Source: Cupriavidus sp. D384 (GTDB lineage Bacteria; Pseudomonadota; Gammaproteobacteria; Burkholderiales; Burkholderiaceae). From it: a stretch of DNA of 64,000 bases. The notes beneath the pieces were generated by a model. It was given only the letters and a program-made list of their open reading frames with translations, searched no databases and was not told where the DNA came from. A program made the translations under genes and the position numbers. The stretch spans positions 54,672-118,671 of the forward strand of contig NZ_BBQI01000101.1 of the NCBI RefSeq assembly GCF_001652915.1, in the 5' to 3' direction. Shown here in pieces: positions 1-8,389 of the stretch (position 1 is its first letter; every line of letters starts with the position of its first letter).

Positions 1-863
1 GTATAGGCGCCGGCGGGGTTTTTCTCGAAATAGCCCTTGGCGTTGTAGACGCTCACCGACCAGAAACCATCCACGGGTACGTCCTTCACATTGAGCCGGT
101 AGACGGTCTTGCCGTCGTTCTTCGGCGGCGTCACGTTCAGGTACGTCGCGTCCTTTTCGGGGTTGCCGCCCCAGCCCGCGGCAGTGCCGAGCAGGTGCCG
201 GACAGGATCGACCTCGCCCTTCTTGCCGAAGGCCCCCTTGTAGTCGGGCAGTGTGGACTGCAGCACCAGCAGCGCGTCGCGCACCTTCTTCTGGCTGGCG
301 GGGTCCCAGTCCGGCAGTTGCAGCGCGCCCGGCGCCTTCTGGCTGACCTGGATGGCGTCCTGCAGCGTGTGCACCTGCTTGATGTCCTCGGGGCTTGCCG
401 GGTCCACCAGCGTCCGCACCCCCACCACCGCGTAGCGCGTGCCCACGTTCTCGCGGGTCAGTACGTGCTTGCCGGCACCGTAGTACACCGCCGGCACGTA
501 GTGGTCCTCGCTGATGACCTGCATCGACATGAACCGCTTGCCCGGGTTGGGCATGGTGATCGTCACCGGGCCGGCGTCCAGGTCGAACACGCCGGACGAA
601 TAGATCGTGTCGCGGTTCAGGCGGATCACGGTCTGGTGCTCGATCGACGCCGGCTCGCGGCGGTGCAGCAGCTTGCCCACGCCGCCCTGCTTGGCAAGGC
701 CGGTCATGTACATGTCCGATTCGGCGCGCACGAAGTTGTCGGGCGTGACCGGCACCGGGGTGCCTTCCGCAGCGGGCTTGTCCTGTGCATGGGCCATGCC
801 GGCACCGGCAAGGGCTGCAATCGCGATGGCATTGGCAACTTTGACGATCTGCGTCTTTTTCAC
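1..863 (-). CDS. DUF1254/DUF1214 domain exported protein (C-terminus cut by window edge)
   Basis: About 287 residues are visible. Translation from the GTG at 863 gives a signal peptide ending near residue 26 (AHA followed by QDKP). A DUF1254 region follows, including DTIYSSGVFDL and the stretch YAVVGVRTLVDP, and then the start of a DUF1214 region with the typical GFWSVSVYNAKGYF segment. These periplasmic proteins (COG5361) are widespread and have no established enzymatic role. The GTG start was chosen because a GGAAAGG ribosome site lies just upstream and it places the signal peptide at the very N-terminus. The frame stays open to base 1, so the C-terminal part lies outside the window. The gene runs in the same direction as the LysR gene behind it, with about 150 bp between them. 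Confidence 0.85.
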   Translation of the reverse strand, partial: MKKTQIVKVANAIAIAALAGAGMAHAQDKPAAEGTPVPVTPDNFVRAESDMYMTGLAKQGGVGKLLHRREPASIEHQTVIRLNRDTIYSSGVFDLDAGPVTITMPNPGKRFMSMQVISEDHYVPAVYYGAGKHVLTRENVGTRYAVVGVRTLVDPASPEDIKQVHTLQDAIQVSQKAPGALQLPDWDPASQKKVRDALLVLQSTLPDYKGAFGKKGEVDPVRHLLGTAAGWGGNPEKDATYLNVTPPKNDGKTVYRLNVKDVPVDGFWSVSVYNAKGYFEKNPAGAY

Positions 864-1013
864 TGGCTCACCTTTCCCAAGGAAGCGTGGCCCGGGGCCA
901 CTCGCGGGCCAGTATGCCGCAAGCCACCGCGCGGCGGCGCGCTGTGCGAAAGGACTCAGATCACCCGTCGAAACCGTTTAACTGACCGGGCCGTGACCCG
1001 GCGCGCCGGCCGC

Positions 1014-1889
1014 TCAGACCTTTCCGGCCGCGGCGCTGCGCAGGGTGTCGAGCAGCGCGGCGATGACGCGGTCTTCGGCCGGCGCCACGCGTGACACGAA
1101 CGATATCTGCCGCGAAGGCGGCGTGTCGCCCAGCGTCATCACGCGCACCGGAAACGCCTCAAGCAGGTAGGGGTCGGGCTGGGGCAGCACGGACACGCCC
1201 AGCCCGCGCGAGGCCATGGCGACGATGGCCGGAATCGACAGCAGTTCGATGCGCGAGCGTACGTCGGGCGCCGTGCGGCGTACGAAGTCGGCGGCCACCG
1301 AGCCGGCAATGGTCGACGTATCGAAGCGGATCCATTCGTACGCCTTGAGCAGCGCCTTGACCGTGCGACCGGCCGAATCGCGCGGGGCCACCAGCACGCA
1401 GGGCTCGCGGAACAGCGGGGCCCAGCGCACGCGGGCCGAGGCGCCCGCTTCCGGCTGCGCTACCACGGCGGCGTCGATGGCGCCCGAGCGCAGTGCGTCC
1501 ACCAGCGCGGTGGAGCGGCCGCGTTCCAGCCGCACGTCCAGGTTGGGATAGCGCTCCCGCACCAGCGCCATGAACGGCGGCAGCAGCGTCACCTGCATCG
1601 GCTCGATGATGCCCAGCGTGACCTTGCCTTCCACCTTGGGCGCCGAGCGGCGGCGCAGCGACTCCATCGCGTGGATGGCGCCGTCGAGCGTGGCGCTCAC
1701 CTCCAGCGCAAACGGGGTGGGGCGCACCTGCAATGCCGACCGGTCGAACAGCGGCTGGCCGAAGTACGCCTCCAGCTGCTTCATCTGCAGGCTGACCGCG
1801 CTGGGTGACAGGCTCATCTCGGCTGCCGCCCCGGCAAAGCTGCCGCAGCGCAGGACGGCGGCCAGCGTCTGGAAGCACTCGACCTTCAT
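1014..1889 (-). CDS. LysR-family transcriptional regulator
   Basis: The 291-residue protein has normal LysR length. Residues 1-60 form the winged helix-turn-helix (CGSFAGAAAEMSLSPSAVSLQMKQLEAYFGQPLF), and the rest is the two-lobed periplasmic-binding-protein-like inducer domain (VTLGIIEP onward). The gene is divergent from the Bug/CoA-transferase operon that starts at 2012, with a 122-bp shared promoter region. That is the usual arrangement for a LysR activator of the adjacent catabolic operon. The inducer is probably the organic acid, or its CoA-pathway intermediate, handled by that operon; this is inference from position only. Confidence 0.9.
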   Translation of the reverse strand: MKVECFQTLAAVLRCGSFAGAAAEMSLSPSAVSLQMKQLEAYFGQPLFDRSALQVRPTPFALEVSATLDGAIHAMESLRRRSAPKVEGKVTLGIIEPMQVTLLPPFMALVRERYPNLDVRLERGRSTALVDALRSGAIDAAVVAQPEAGASARVRWAPLFREPCVLVAPRDSAGRTVKALLKAYEWIRFDTSTIAGSVAADFVRRTAPDVRSRIELLSIPAIVAMASRGLGVSVLPQPDPYLLEAFPVRVMTLGDTPPSRQISFVSRVAPAEDRVIAALLDTLRSAAAGKV

Positions 1890-2011
1890 GAGTTTTTCTC
1901 ACCGATAGATTTAAAAACGTCACTTTATCTCAACCGGCGGCGTGGCTAGGATGTGGTCGGATGGTGCCGAAAAACAGGTGCCGCACTGCACAATAAACCG
2001 GAGACAACGTC

Positions 2012-2998
2012 GTGACGCCGCATCGCCATCGCCTGCGTACCCTCGCAATTTTCATCGCCGCCTTTGCGGGCGTCGCCTCCATGCCGGCCGCCCAGGCGGC
2101 GGAACCCGTGATCCCGAAGACCATCCGCGTGGTGGTGCCGTTCCCGCCCAGCGGCAGCAACGACGTGTTCGCACGGCTGGTCAGCGAGAAGCTGTCGAAG
2201 AAGCTTGGCGTCACGGCCATCGTCGACAACAAGCCGGGCGCCGGCGGTGCCATCGGCGCCGAATTCGTGGCGCGCTCGGCGCCCGATGGCGCCACGCTGA
2301 TGATCACGTCGTCCACGTTCACCGGAAACGCCGCCGTCCAGCCCAAGACCAGCTACGACGTGAACAAGAGCTTCGCGCCGGTGGCCATGCTGGCCAGCGG
2401 TCCGATGGTGCTGGCCGTGTCCGATAAGTCGCCCTACAAGACCGTGGCCGACCTGATCGCCGCCGCGAAAAAGGACAAGGGCGGCATCAACTATGGCTCG
2501 TCCGGTATCGGATCGATCAACCAGATGTCCAGCGAACTGCTGGCCGGTGATGCCGGTATCGAATTCACGCACGTGCCGTACAAGGGCATCTCGAACGCGC
2601 TGACCGACCTGATCGCCGGGCAGGTGCAGTTCGTGATTGCCAGCTTTCCGTCCGTGGCCTCGCAGGTGAAGGGGGGCAAGCTGCGCGCGCTGGGCGTGAC
2701 GTCGCCGTCGCGCTCGCGCTTTGCGCCGCAGTGGCCGTCGGTGGCCGAGACCGTGCCCAACTATTCCGCCGAACTCTGGTGGGGCGTGTTCGCGCCGGCC
2801 GGCACGCCGCAGCCGCTGGTGGACAAGCTCAACGCCGAGATCCGCGACATCATTGCCACGCCCGAAATGCGCGAGACCTTCGCGCGCGAAGGCGCCGAGC
2901 CGTCCGCGATGACCGCGGCCCAGTTCGCCGAGCATATCCGCCGCGACAGTGCGCGCTGGAAGCAGGTGGCCAAGGCCCGCAACATCACCGCCGAATAA
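2012..2998 (+). CDS. Bug-family tripartite tricarboxylate transporter substrate-binding protein
   Basis: 328 residues with a GTG start preceded by GGAGACAAC. A signal peptide covers residues 1-30 (ends AAQAA). The mature part is a Bug (TctC-like) receptor: IRVVVPFPPSGSNDVFARLV at the N-terminus, the DNKPGAGGAIGAEFVARSAPDG loop that folds over the carboxylate ligand, and FTHVPYKG plus ALTDLIAGQVQ further on. Bug proteins bind small carboxylates in the periplasm. There are no TctA/TctB membrane subunits in the window, so this is an orphan receptor that must share a permease encoded elsewhere or act as a sensor. It is the first gene of a five-gene operon, and the CoA transferase follows after 16 bp. 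Confidence 0.93.
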   Translation: MTPHRHRLRTLAIFIAAFAGVASMPAAQAAEPVIPKTIRVVVPFPPSGSNDVFARLVSEKLSKKLGVTAIVDNKPGAGGAIGAEFVARSAPDGATLMITSSTFTGNAAVQPKTSYDVNKSFAPVAMLASGPMVLAVSDKSPYKTVADLIAAAKKDKGGINYGSSGIGSINQMSSELLAGDAGIEFTHVPYKGISNALTDLIAGQVQFVIASFPSVASQVKGGKLRALGVTSPSRSRFAPQWPSVAETVPNYSAELWWGVFAPAGTPQPLVDKLNAEIRDIIATPEMRETFAREGAEPSAMTAAQFAEHIRRDSARWKQVAKARNITAE

Positions 2999-3014
2999 TT
3001 CACAGAGTCTTTCC

Positions 3015-4247
3015 ATGTTCAGGCAGCAAGCCCTGGCGCCCGACGCCACCGGACCGCTCGACGGCATCCGCATCCTCGACCTTTCCCGCCTGGTGGCGGG
3101 CAACACGCTGACGATGGCGCTGGCCGACCTGGGCGCCGATGTGCTCAAGGTGGAGCCGGCCAGCGGCGACACGCTGCGCGACTGGAAGGTCAGGGACGTG
3201 TCCACCGCCTGGAAGGCGTACTGCCGCAACAAGCGCAGCCTGTGCCTGAACTTCCGGGGCGAAGGCGCCATCGACGTGATCCTCGACCTCGTGGCGCATG
3301 CCGATGTGTTCGTCGAGAGCTTCAAGCCCGGCACGCTCGAAACCATGGGCCTGGGCCCCGAGGTGCTGATGGCGCGCAACCCCAGGCTTGTGATCGTGCG
3401 CGTTTCCGGCTGGGGCCAGGACGGCCCCTACTCGCATCGACCCGGCTTCGGCACGCTGGTCGAGGGCATGTCGGGGTTTGCGTCGATGAACGGCTTTGCC
3501 GACCGCGAGCCGGTGCTGCCGCCGATCTACCTGGGCGACATGACCGCCGGCCTCTACGGCGCCATCGGCGTGCTCAGCGCCGTGCGCAATGTGGAAGTGC
3601 GCGGCGGCGTGGGCCAGGTCATCGACCTGCCGCTGCTTGATCCGATCTTCGCCATCCTGGGCGCGCAGGCCGCCAACTACCGGCTGACCGGCAAGGTCAA
3701 GCCGCGCACGGGCAGCCGGTCCACCAACAGCGCGCCGCGCAATGCCTATCAGACGGCCGATGGCAAATGGGTGTGCCTGTCGGCATCCACGCAGGCCATG
3801 ACCGAGCGGCTGTTCCGCGCCATCGGCCGGCCCGAGCTGATTACCGATCCGCGCTTCGCCACCAATGCCGAGCGCGTGAAGCACGCCGCGCTGCTGGACG
3901 GCATCATCGGCGAATTCCTTGGCACGATGACCCAGCCCGACTGCGTCGCGTTCTTCGACAAGGCCGGCGTGACGATCGGGCCGATCTACGACATCTCCGA
4001 TATCGAGCACGACCCGCATTTCCACGCACGCGACATCGTGGTGGAAATTCCCGATGCCGAGATGGGCCAGATTCCCGTGCACAACATCTCGCCGCGACTG
4101 GGCGGCACGCCGGGCACGTTCCGGCGCGCGGCACCGGCACTGGGCGAGCATTCGGTCGAGGCGCTGCGCGCGGCCGGGCTCGACGACGCACGCATCGCCG
4201 CGCTGCAGGCCGCCGGCGTGGTGATTGACGCCGGCAAGGACCAATGA
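3015..4247 (+). CDS. CaiB/BaiF (class III) CoA transferase
   Basis: 410 residues from the ATG at 3015; the upstream in-frame ATG at 2949 lies inside the Bug gene and was rejected. Family features are the N-terminal GIRILDLSRLVAGNTLTMALADLGADVLKVE, the NKRSLCLNFRGEGA stretch, FKPGTLETMGLG, and YLGDMTAG. The Asp of that last motif (residue 175) matches the catalytic aspartate of formyl-CoA transferase that forms the aspartyl-CoA anhydride. The enzyme moves CoA between carboxylic acids and so activates the acid taken up via the Bug receptor. The stop codon overlaps the next start (ATGA at 4244), indicating translational coupling. The exact donor and acceptor acids cannot be told from sequence. 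Confidence 0.92.
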   Translation: MFRQQALAPDATGPLDGIRILDLSRLVAGNTLTMALADLGADVLKVEPASGDTLRDWKVRDVSTAWKAYCRNKRSLCLNFRGEGAIDVILDLVAHADVFVESFKPGTLETMGLGPEVLMARNPRLVIVRVSGWGQDGPYSHRPGFGTLVEGMSGFASMNGFADREPVLPPIYLGDMTAGLYGAIGVLSAVRNVEVRGGVGQVIDLPLLDPIFAILGAQAANYRLTGKVKPRTGSRSTNSAPRNAYQTADGKWVCLSASTQAMTERLFRAIGRPELITDPRFATNAERVKHAALLDGIIGEFLGTMTQPDCVAFFDKAGVTIGPIYDISDIEHDPHFHARDIVVEIPDAEMGQIPVHNISPRLGGTPGTFRRAAPALGEHSVEALRAAGLDDARIAALQAAGVVIDAGKDQ

Positions 4248-5263
4248 TGGCTGCGAACCCGCGCTGGACGCACCGCCCGCAAGGATCCAACTGGGGCGAT
4301 TTCGGTCCCGACGACCAGCTTGGCCGGCTCAACCTGATCGGCCCGGTCCAGGTACTGGCCGCCGTGCGCGAGGTGCGCGAGGGCCTGACGTTCTCGCTGA
4401 GCCTGCCGCTCGATGTGCCGCGTGCCGGCGTGCTGAACCCGCGCCGCCGTCCGCCCGTGCTGCATCCATCGGAAAAGGACGGCCAGCGCGTATTCAATCG
4501 GCCCATGGCTGGCGATGTGCCGGGCGCCACCGATGTGATCAGCGACGACCACGTCACGCTGTCGCCGCAGTACTCCACGCAGTGGGACGCCCTGGGCCAT
4601 GTGAACTGCCTGTTCGATGCCGATGGCGATGGTCAGGCCGAAACGGTCGGCTACAACGGTTTTTCGGTCGGTACCGGCAGCGCCGCCGATGGCACGTTTA
4701 TCGGCGCCCAGGCCCTGTCGATTGCGCCGATGGCGGCGCGCGGCATCCAGGGGCGCGGCACGCTGGTGGACCTGCACCGGCACTTCGGCCCGGCGCGGCG
4801 CGCGGTCGGCTATGACGACCTGATGCGCGTGATCGAGGCCGATGGCGTGGACGTGCAGCGCGGCGACATCCTCTGCGTGCATACCGGCCTGGCCGACATG
4901 GCGCTGCAGCTGTCTGCCGCCGATGATCATTCGGGGCTGCGCAACGCCTGCGCGGTGCTCGACGGCACCGACGCCCGGCTGCTGCGCTGGATCGACGAAG
5001 CCGGCATCGCCGCCATCGCCGCGGACAACCACGCAGTGGAAGAGCGCCGCCACGCACTGCCGGCAGGCACGACCGGCCCGCTGCTGCCGCTGCACGAACT
5101 CTGCCTGGTCAAGCTTGGCATTCCGCTGGGCGAGATGTGGCACCTGACGCCGCTTGCGGCCTGGCTGCACCAGGCTGGACGCGCGTCGTTCCTGCTGACG
5201 GCGCCGCCGATGCACCTGCCGCGCGCGGTGGGATCGCCGGCCAATCCCATCGCCACGGTCTGA
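4244..5263 (+). CDS. Cyclase-family (kynurenine formamidase-like) hydrolase
   Basis: 339 residues belonging to the putative cyclase family (PF04199, COG1878), which includes kynurenine formamidase and isatin hydrolase. The tryptophan and metal-site stretch STQWDALGHVN occupies the place of the HxGTHxDxPxH motif of formamidases. VQRGDILCVHTGLADM and IAAIAADNHAVEE are further family signatures. The start overlaps the CoA-transferase stop by four bases. Proteins of this QWDALGHV subgroup commonly sit in CoA-dependent catabolic operons, where their role (amide, lactone or enol-lactone hydrolysis) is not settled. The first two codons are both ATG, so the start could be 4244 or 4247. Confidence 0.85.
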   Translation: MMAANPRWTHRPQGSNWGDFGPDDQLGRLNLIGPVQVLAAVREVREGLTFSLSLPLDVPRAGVLNPRRRPPVLHPSEKDGQRVFNRPMAGDVPGATDVISDDHVTLSPQYSTQWDALGHVNCLFDADGDGQAETVGYNGFSVGTGSAADGTFIGAQALSIAPMAARGIQGRGTLVDLHRHFGPARRAVGYDDLMRVIEADGVDVQRGDILCVHTGLADMALQLSAADDHSGLRNACAVLDGTDARLLRWIDEAGIAAIAADNHAVEERRHALPAGTTGPLLPLHELCLVKLGIPLGEMWHLTPLAAWLHQAGRASFLLTAPPMHLPRAVGSPANPIATV

Positions 5264-5299
5264 CGACCAGCGAAACGTAAAGAAACGAGGAGACTCCCC

Positions 5300-6259
5300 A
5301 TGCATCCGACCTGCCGCAAGCTGCTGGTCGCAGTGGCCGCCTGCGCGCCGCTGCTGGCCGCCGCAGCCTTTCCCGACCGCCCGCTGCGCATGATCGTGCC
5401 GTATTCCGCCGGTGGCGGTGCCGACAACACGGCGCGCGTGATCGCGCAGCGCATGAGCGCGTCGATGGGCCAGCAGGTGGTGATCGACAACCGCCCCGGC
5501 GCCGCAGGCGTGATTGGCGAGGAAGCGGTGGCAAAGGCCACGCCCGATGGCTATACGGTGCTGTACGACGCCTCGGCGTTCGCGGTGAATCCGAGCCTGC
5601 GCAAGATGTCATTCGACCCGCTCAAGGAGCTGGTGCCGATTTCGCTGGTGGCTACCGCCGCCAACATCCTGGTGGTGCCGCCCAATGCGCCGTACAAGAC
5701 GGTCAAGGAGTTCATCGCCTATGCCAAGGCCAACCCGGGCAAGCTGACGTTCGCGTCGGCCGGTTCGGGCAGCGGGTCGCATCTGGCGGGCGAACTGCTC
5801 AACGCCAAGGCCGGCATCGACCTGCTGCACGTGCCCTACAAGGGCGGTGCGCCGGCGCTGACCGATGTCATGGGCAACCAGGTGTCGGCCTATTTCGGCA
5901 ACGTGGCCTCCACGCTCAACTACGCCCGGAGCGGCAAGCTCAAGGCGCTGGCGGTGACGTCGCTCAAGCGCAATCCGGGCCTGCCCGACACGCCGACGCT
6001 GGCCGAGAGCGGCCTGCCCGACTTCGAGGTGCTGGAGTGGAACGGCGTGTGGGTGCCCAAGGGCACGCCGCCCGATGTGGTGGCACGGCTGGCGAAGGAA
6101 GTGCAGGACGCCGTGGCGGACCCGCACGTGCAGGAAAAGCTGCGCCAGATGGGCCTGGAGCCGGTGGGCAATTCGCCGCAGCAGTTCGGCAAGTTCGTGC
6201 AGGGCGAGGCGGCCCGCTGGGGTGCGCTGGTCAAGCAGCGCAATATCCGCGCGGAATAA
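5300..6259 (+). CDS. Second Bug-family substrate-binding protein of the operon
   Basis: 319 residues, start preceded by AACGAGGAGACTCCCC. A signal peptide covers about 1-22 (LLAAAA before FPDRPLRM). Bug hallmarks are LRMIVPYSAGGGADNTARVIA, VVIDNRPGAAGVIGEEAVAKATPDG, LLHVPYKGGAPALTDVMGNQV and the C-terminal WGALVKQRNI. It is clearly different from the first receptor of this operon rather than a recent duplicate. Two Bug receptors in one operon suggest either two related ligands (for example acid and amide or lactone forms) or one uptake and one sensing receptor. It follows the cyclase gene by 36 bp and precedes the lyase gene by 14 bp. Confidence 0.93.
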   Translation: MHPTCRKLLVAVAACAPLLAAAAFPDRPLRMIVPYSAGGGADNTARVIAQRMSASMGQQVVIDNRPGAAGVIGEEAVAKATPDGYTVLYDASAFAVNPSLRKMSFDPLKELVPISLVATAANILVVPPNAPYKTVKEFIAYAKANPGKLTFASAGSGSGSHLAGELLNAKAGIDLLHVPYKGGAPALTDVMGNQVSAYFGNVASTLNYARSGKLKALAVTSLKRNPGLPDTPTLAESGLPDFEVLEWNGVWVPKGTPPDVVARLAKEVQDAVADPHVQEKLRQMGLEPVGNSPQQFGKFVQGEAARWGALVKQRNIRAE

Positions 6260-6273
6260 GGGTGAGGGCGATC

Positions 6274-7140
6274 ATGCGCAGCAAGCTGTTTGTACCGGGA
6301 TCGCGCCCGGAACTGTTCGACAAGGCGCTGGCCAGCGCGGCCGATGCCCTGTCGTTCGATCTCGAAGATGCCGTGGCCGAGCCGCGCAAGGCTGAAGCCC
6401 GCGCCGCGCTGCAGGACCTGCTGGCCTCCGGCCGTACCGCGGCATCGGGCAAGACGATCATCGTGCGCGTGAACGCGCCGGACACCGCCCACTTCGCGCC
6501 CGACATCGTGGCCGTGGTGCGCAATGGGCTGCATCTGGTCAATGTGCCGAAGGTGGAAGAGGTGGAGCAGGTGCACCTGGCCGCCAGGGCCGTGGCACTG
6601 GCCGAAGCCGCCAACGGCGTGACCACGCCGGTCAGGCTGCTGCTCAATATCGAGTCGCCGCGCGGGCTGCGCCGCGCGCATGAACTGGCCGCCGCCGATG
6701 CGCGCGTGGCGGGCCTGCAGCTGGGCTACGCCGACCTGTTCGAGCCGGCCGGCATCCACCGGCGCGAAACGCTGGCCGTGGCGCAGACCATGTACCAGAT
6801 GCGCATGGCCGCCGCCGAGGCCGGGGTGTTCGCCTATGACGCAGCCTTTGCGGACGTCAAGGATGCCGATGGCTACCGGGCCGAAGCCGAGCTGGCGCGC
6901 CGGCTGGGGTATCTGGGCAAGAGCTGCATCCACCCGAGCCAGATCGCGCTCGCCAACGAGGTGTTCCAGCCGACCGAAGCGGAGATCGCCGCTGCGCAGC
7001 GGATCGTGGCAGCTGCCGATGAAGCCGATGCCAAAGGCGTGGGCGCCTATCTGGTCGACGGCAAGATGGTGGACCGCCCGTTCGTGGAGCGCGCCCGCGC
7101 CGTGCTGGCACAGGCGCGGACGATGGGACGGGCTGGCTGA
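6274..7140 (+). CDS. HpcH/HpaI aldolase / citrate lyase beta subunit-like (CitE-like) lyase
   Basis: 288 residues from the ATG at 6274 (SD GGGTGAGGG); the longer frame upstream lies inside the Bug gene. The CitE-type TIM barrel is recognised by RSKLFVPGSRPELFDKAL, LSFDLEDAVAEPRKAEAR, IIVRVNAPDT, LLNIESPRGLRRAHEL and LGKSCIHPSQI. The Asp/Glu residues in DLEDAV and the Glu in NIESP are the expected Mg ligands. Stand-alone CitE-like proteins cleave or form beta-hydroxyacyl-CoA thioesters such as malyl-CoA or citramalyl-CoA. As the last gene of the operon it probably performs the C-C cleavage after CoA activation by the CaiB-type transferase. No CitD or CitF subunits are present, so it is not a citrate lyase complex. 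Confidence 0.9.
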   Translation: MRSKLFVPGSRPELFDKALASAADALSFDLEDAVAEPRKAEARAALQDLLASGRTAASGKTIIVRVNAPDTAHFAPDIVAVVRNGLHLVNVPKVEEVEQVHLAARAVALAEAANGVTTPVRLLLNIESPRGLRRAHELAAADARVAGLQLGYADLFEPAGIHRRETLAVAQTMYQMRMAAAEAGVFAYDAAFADVKDADGYRAEAELARRLGYLGKSCIHPSQIALANEVFQPTEAEIAAAQRIVAAADEADAKGVGAYLVDGKMVDRPFVERARAVLAQARTMGRAG

Positions 7141-7172
7141 AGCGTGCCCGGTGTGTCGCGTGCTGACTGCGC

Positions 7173-7562
7173 TTACCGCGCCGCGGTGGCCGGCTTGCAG
7201 TCCTTGACGTAGCCGGTGACACGGCCCTTGCTCAGCATGGGCCGCCAGTCGCCCGCGCTGCGGATCTGTACGTCCGTACCCTGCCGCGCGGCGCGCAGGT
7301 TGATCAGGTACGAGTAACCCGCATCGGCGCGATGGCCATAGCCCACGCGCACATCCACCTTGCCCGGTTCGGGGTAAGCCTCCACCGTGGCGTCATCCCC
7401 GAGCTTCTGCTTCAGGCACAGCACCAGTTCGCCCACGCTGGCGTCCGAATGGAGCGTGTTGCCATCCTGGGATTCGAGGTACTCCATGCTGCTGCCACTG
7501 GCGCAGGCCGCCAGCAGCGGCGTAACGATGGCCGCGATCAGTAGTGGCCGGATTCCGGTCAT
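7173..7562 (-). CDS. Small putative lipoprotein, unknown function
   Basis: 129 residues from the ATG at 7562. The N-terminus MTGIRPLLIAAIVTPLLAAC is a lipoprotein signal with lipobox LAAC and the modified Cys at position 20. The mature part has KQKLGDDATVEAYPEPGKVDVRVG and a basic region, and a Cys four residues from the C-terminal end. No known domain was recognised. A longer reading from 7613 is possible but would bury the lipobox 17 residues further in. It is convergent with the CitE-like gene and divergent from the DUF2239 gene, so both could respond to the palindromes at 7703-7750. Confidence 0.6.
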   Translation of the reverse strand: MTGIRPLLIAAIVTPLLAACASGSSMEYLESQDGNTLHSDASVGELVLCLKQKLGDDATVEAYPEPGKVDVRVGYGHRADAGYSYLINLRAARQGTDVQIRSAGDWRPMLSKGRVTGYVKDCKPATAAR

Positions 7563-7702
7563 TGAAAGTCCCGTAAGAAGTCGTCTGGAAAATCTGCCCC
7601 GCGATGCTGCCATGCGCGGCGCTTCGGGTCAAAGCTTGCCGGGAACACCGGCAAGCGCCCGTAGCGGGCCGGCAGGCCGCGAACTTGGCGCGCCTGCGAA
7701 AA

Positions 7703-7750
7703 ATATTACCCGGGTGTAATTGACTGAAGCGATATTACCCGGGTAATATC
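7703..7750. promoter_or_regulatory. Two ATTACCCGGGT palindromes, candidate repressor operator
   Basis: GATATTACCCGGGTAATATC at 7731-7750 is a perfect 20-bp palindrome. A second, imperfect copy (ATTACCCGGGTGTAAT, 7705-7720) lies with its centre 29 bp upstream, close to three helical turns. Both lie 34-80 bp upstream of the DUF2239 start and in the divergent region with the lipoprotein gene. Symmetry of this kind is typical for dimeric TetR or MarR repressors. No such gene is adjacent, so the cognate regulator must be encoded elsewhere. Confidence 0.6.
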
Positions 7751-7783
7751 ATCTCCCATCAAAACCGGAGTCGGGAGACCCAC

Positions 7784-8389
7784 ATGGAAGACAACGAATC
7801 GTGTACCGCCTTTGCGGGCGAACGGCGGCTGGCGTCCGGTACGCCGGTGGAAGTGGCGCTGGCCGTGGCGGCCGCGCTGCGTGCCAATCCCGATCAATCG
7901 ATCCTGGCGTTTGGCGATGTCACCGGCCGGCAGGTGGATTTCGACCTGCGCGGCAGCGATGCCGACATCGTCGCGCGGCTGGCACCGCCAACTGCTGATG
8001 AGGGCCCGGCCAGGAAGGGCGCCGGGCGTCCAAAGCTGGGTGTCGTGGCGCGCGAAGTCACGCTGCTGCCGCGCCACTGGGAATGGCTGGGCGAGCAGTC
8101 CGGCGGGGCGTCGGTAACGTTGCGCAAGCTCGTCGATGCCGCGCGCAAGGGGCAGGGCGTGGAGGGCGCGGGTTTGGCCGCCAGCCGTGCCAAGGCGGCG
8201 GCAGATCGCTTCATGTCGACGATGCTCGGCAACCAGCCCGGGTACGAGGAGGCGTCGCGCGCGCTGTATGGCGGCGACCGCGAGCGCTTCCTGGCGCTGT
8301 CGGAGGCGTGGCCCGCCGACCTGCGCGACCACGCCCGCAAGCTGGCCGCGCCGGCCTTCGATACCGATCAGCCGAACGTGAACGCGTAA
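7784..8389 (+). CDS. DUF2239 family protein
   Basis: 201 residues, start preceded by GTCGGGAGACCCAC. The protein matches the DUF2239 pattern: YTAFAG-like start (CTAFAGERRLASGTPVEVALA), FGDVTGRQVDFDLRG, then GRPKLGVVAREVTLLPRHWEWL and VTLRKLVDAAR. The C-terminal half resembles a short helical, ribbon-helix-helix-like segment found in these proteins. Function is unknown. The two ATTACCCGGGT palindromes immediately upstream suggest tight repression. Its 3' end overlaps the convergent DipZ-like gene by 22 bp. Confidence 0.82.
   Translation: MEDNESCTAFAGERRLASGTPVEVALAVAAALRANPDQSILAFGDVTGRQVDFDLRGSDADIVARLAPPTADEGPARKGAGRPKLGVVAREVTLLPRHWEWLGEQSGGASVTLRKLVDAARKGQGVEGAGLAASRAKAAADRFMSTMLGNQPGYEEASRALYGGDRERFLALSEAWPADLRDHARKLAAPAFDTDQPNVNA

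Noticed and set aside
6274..7140. Citrate lyase beta subunit
   Set aside because: No citD, citF or citC genes are present; stand-alone CitE-like enzymes act on other CoA thioesters.
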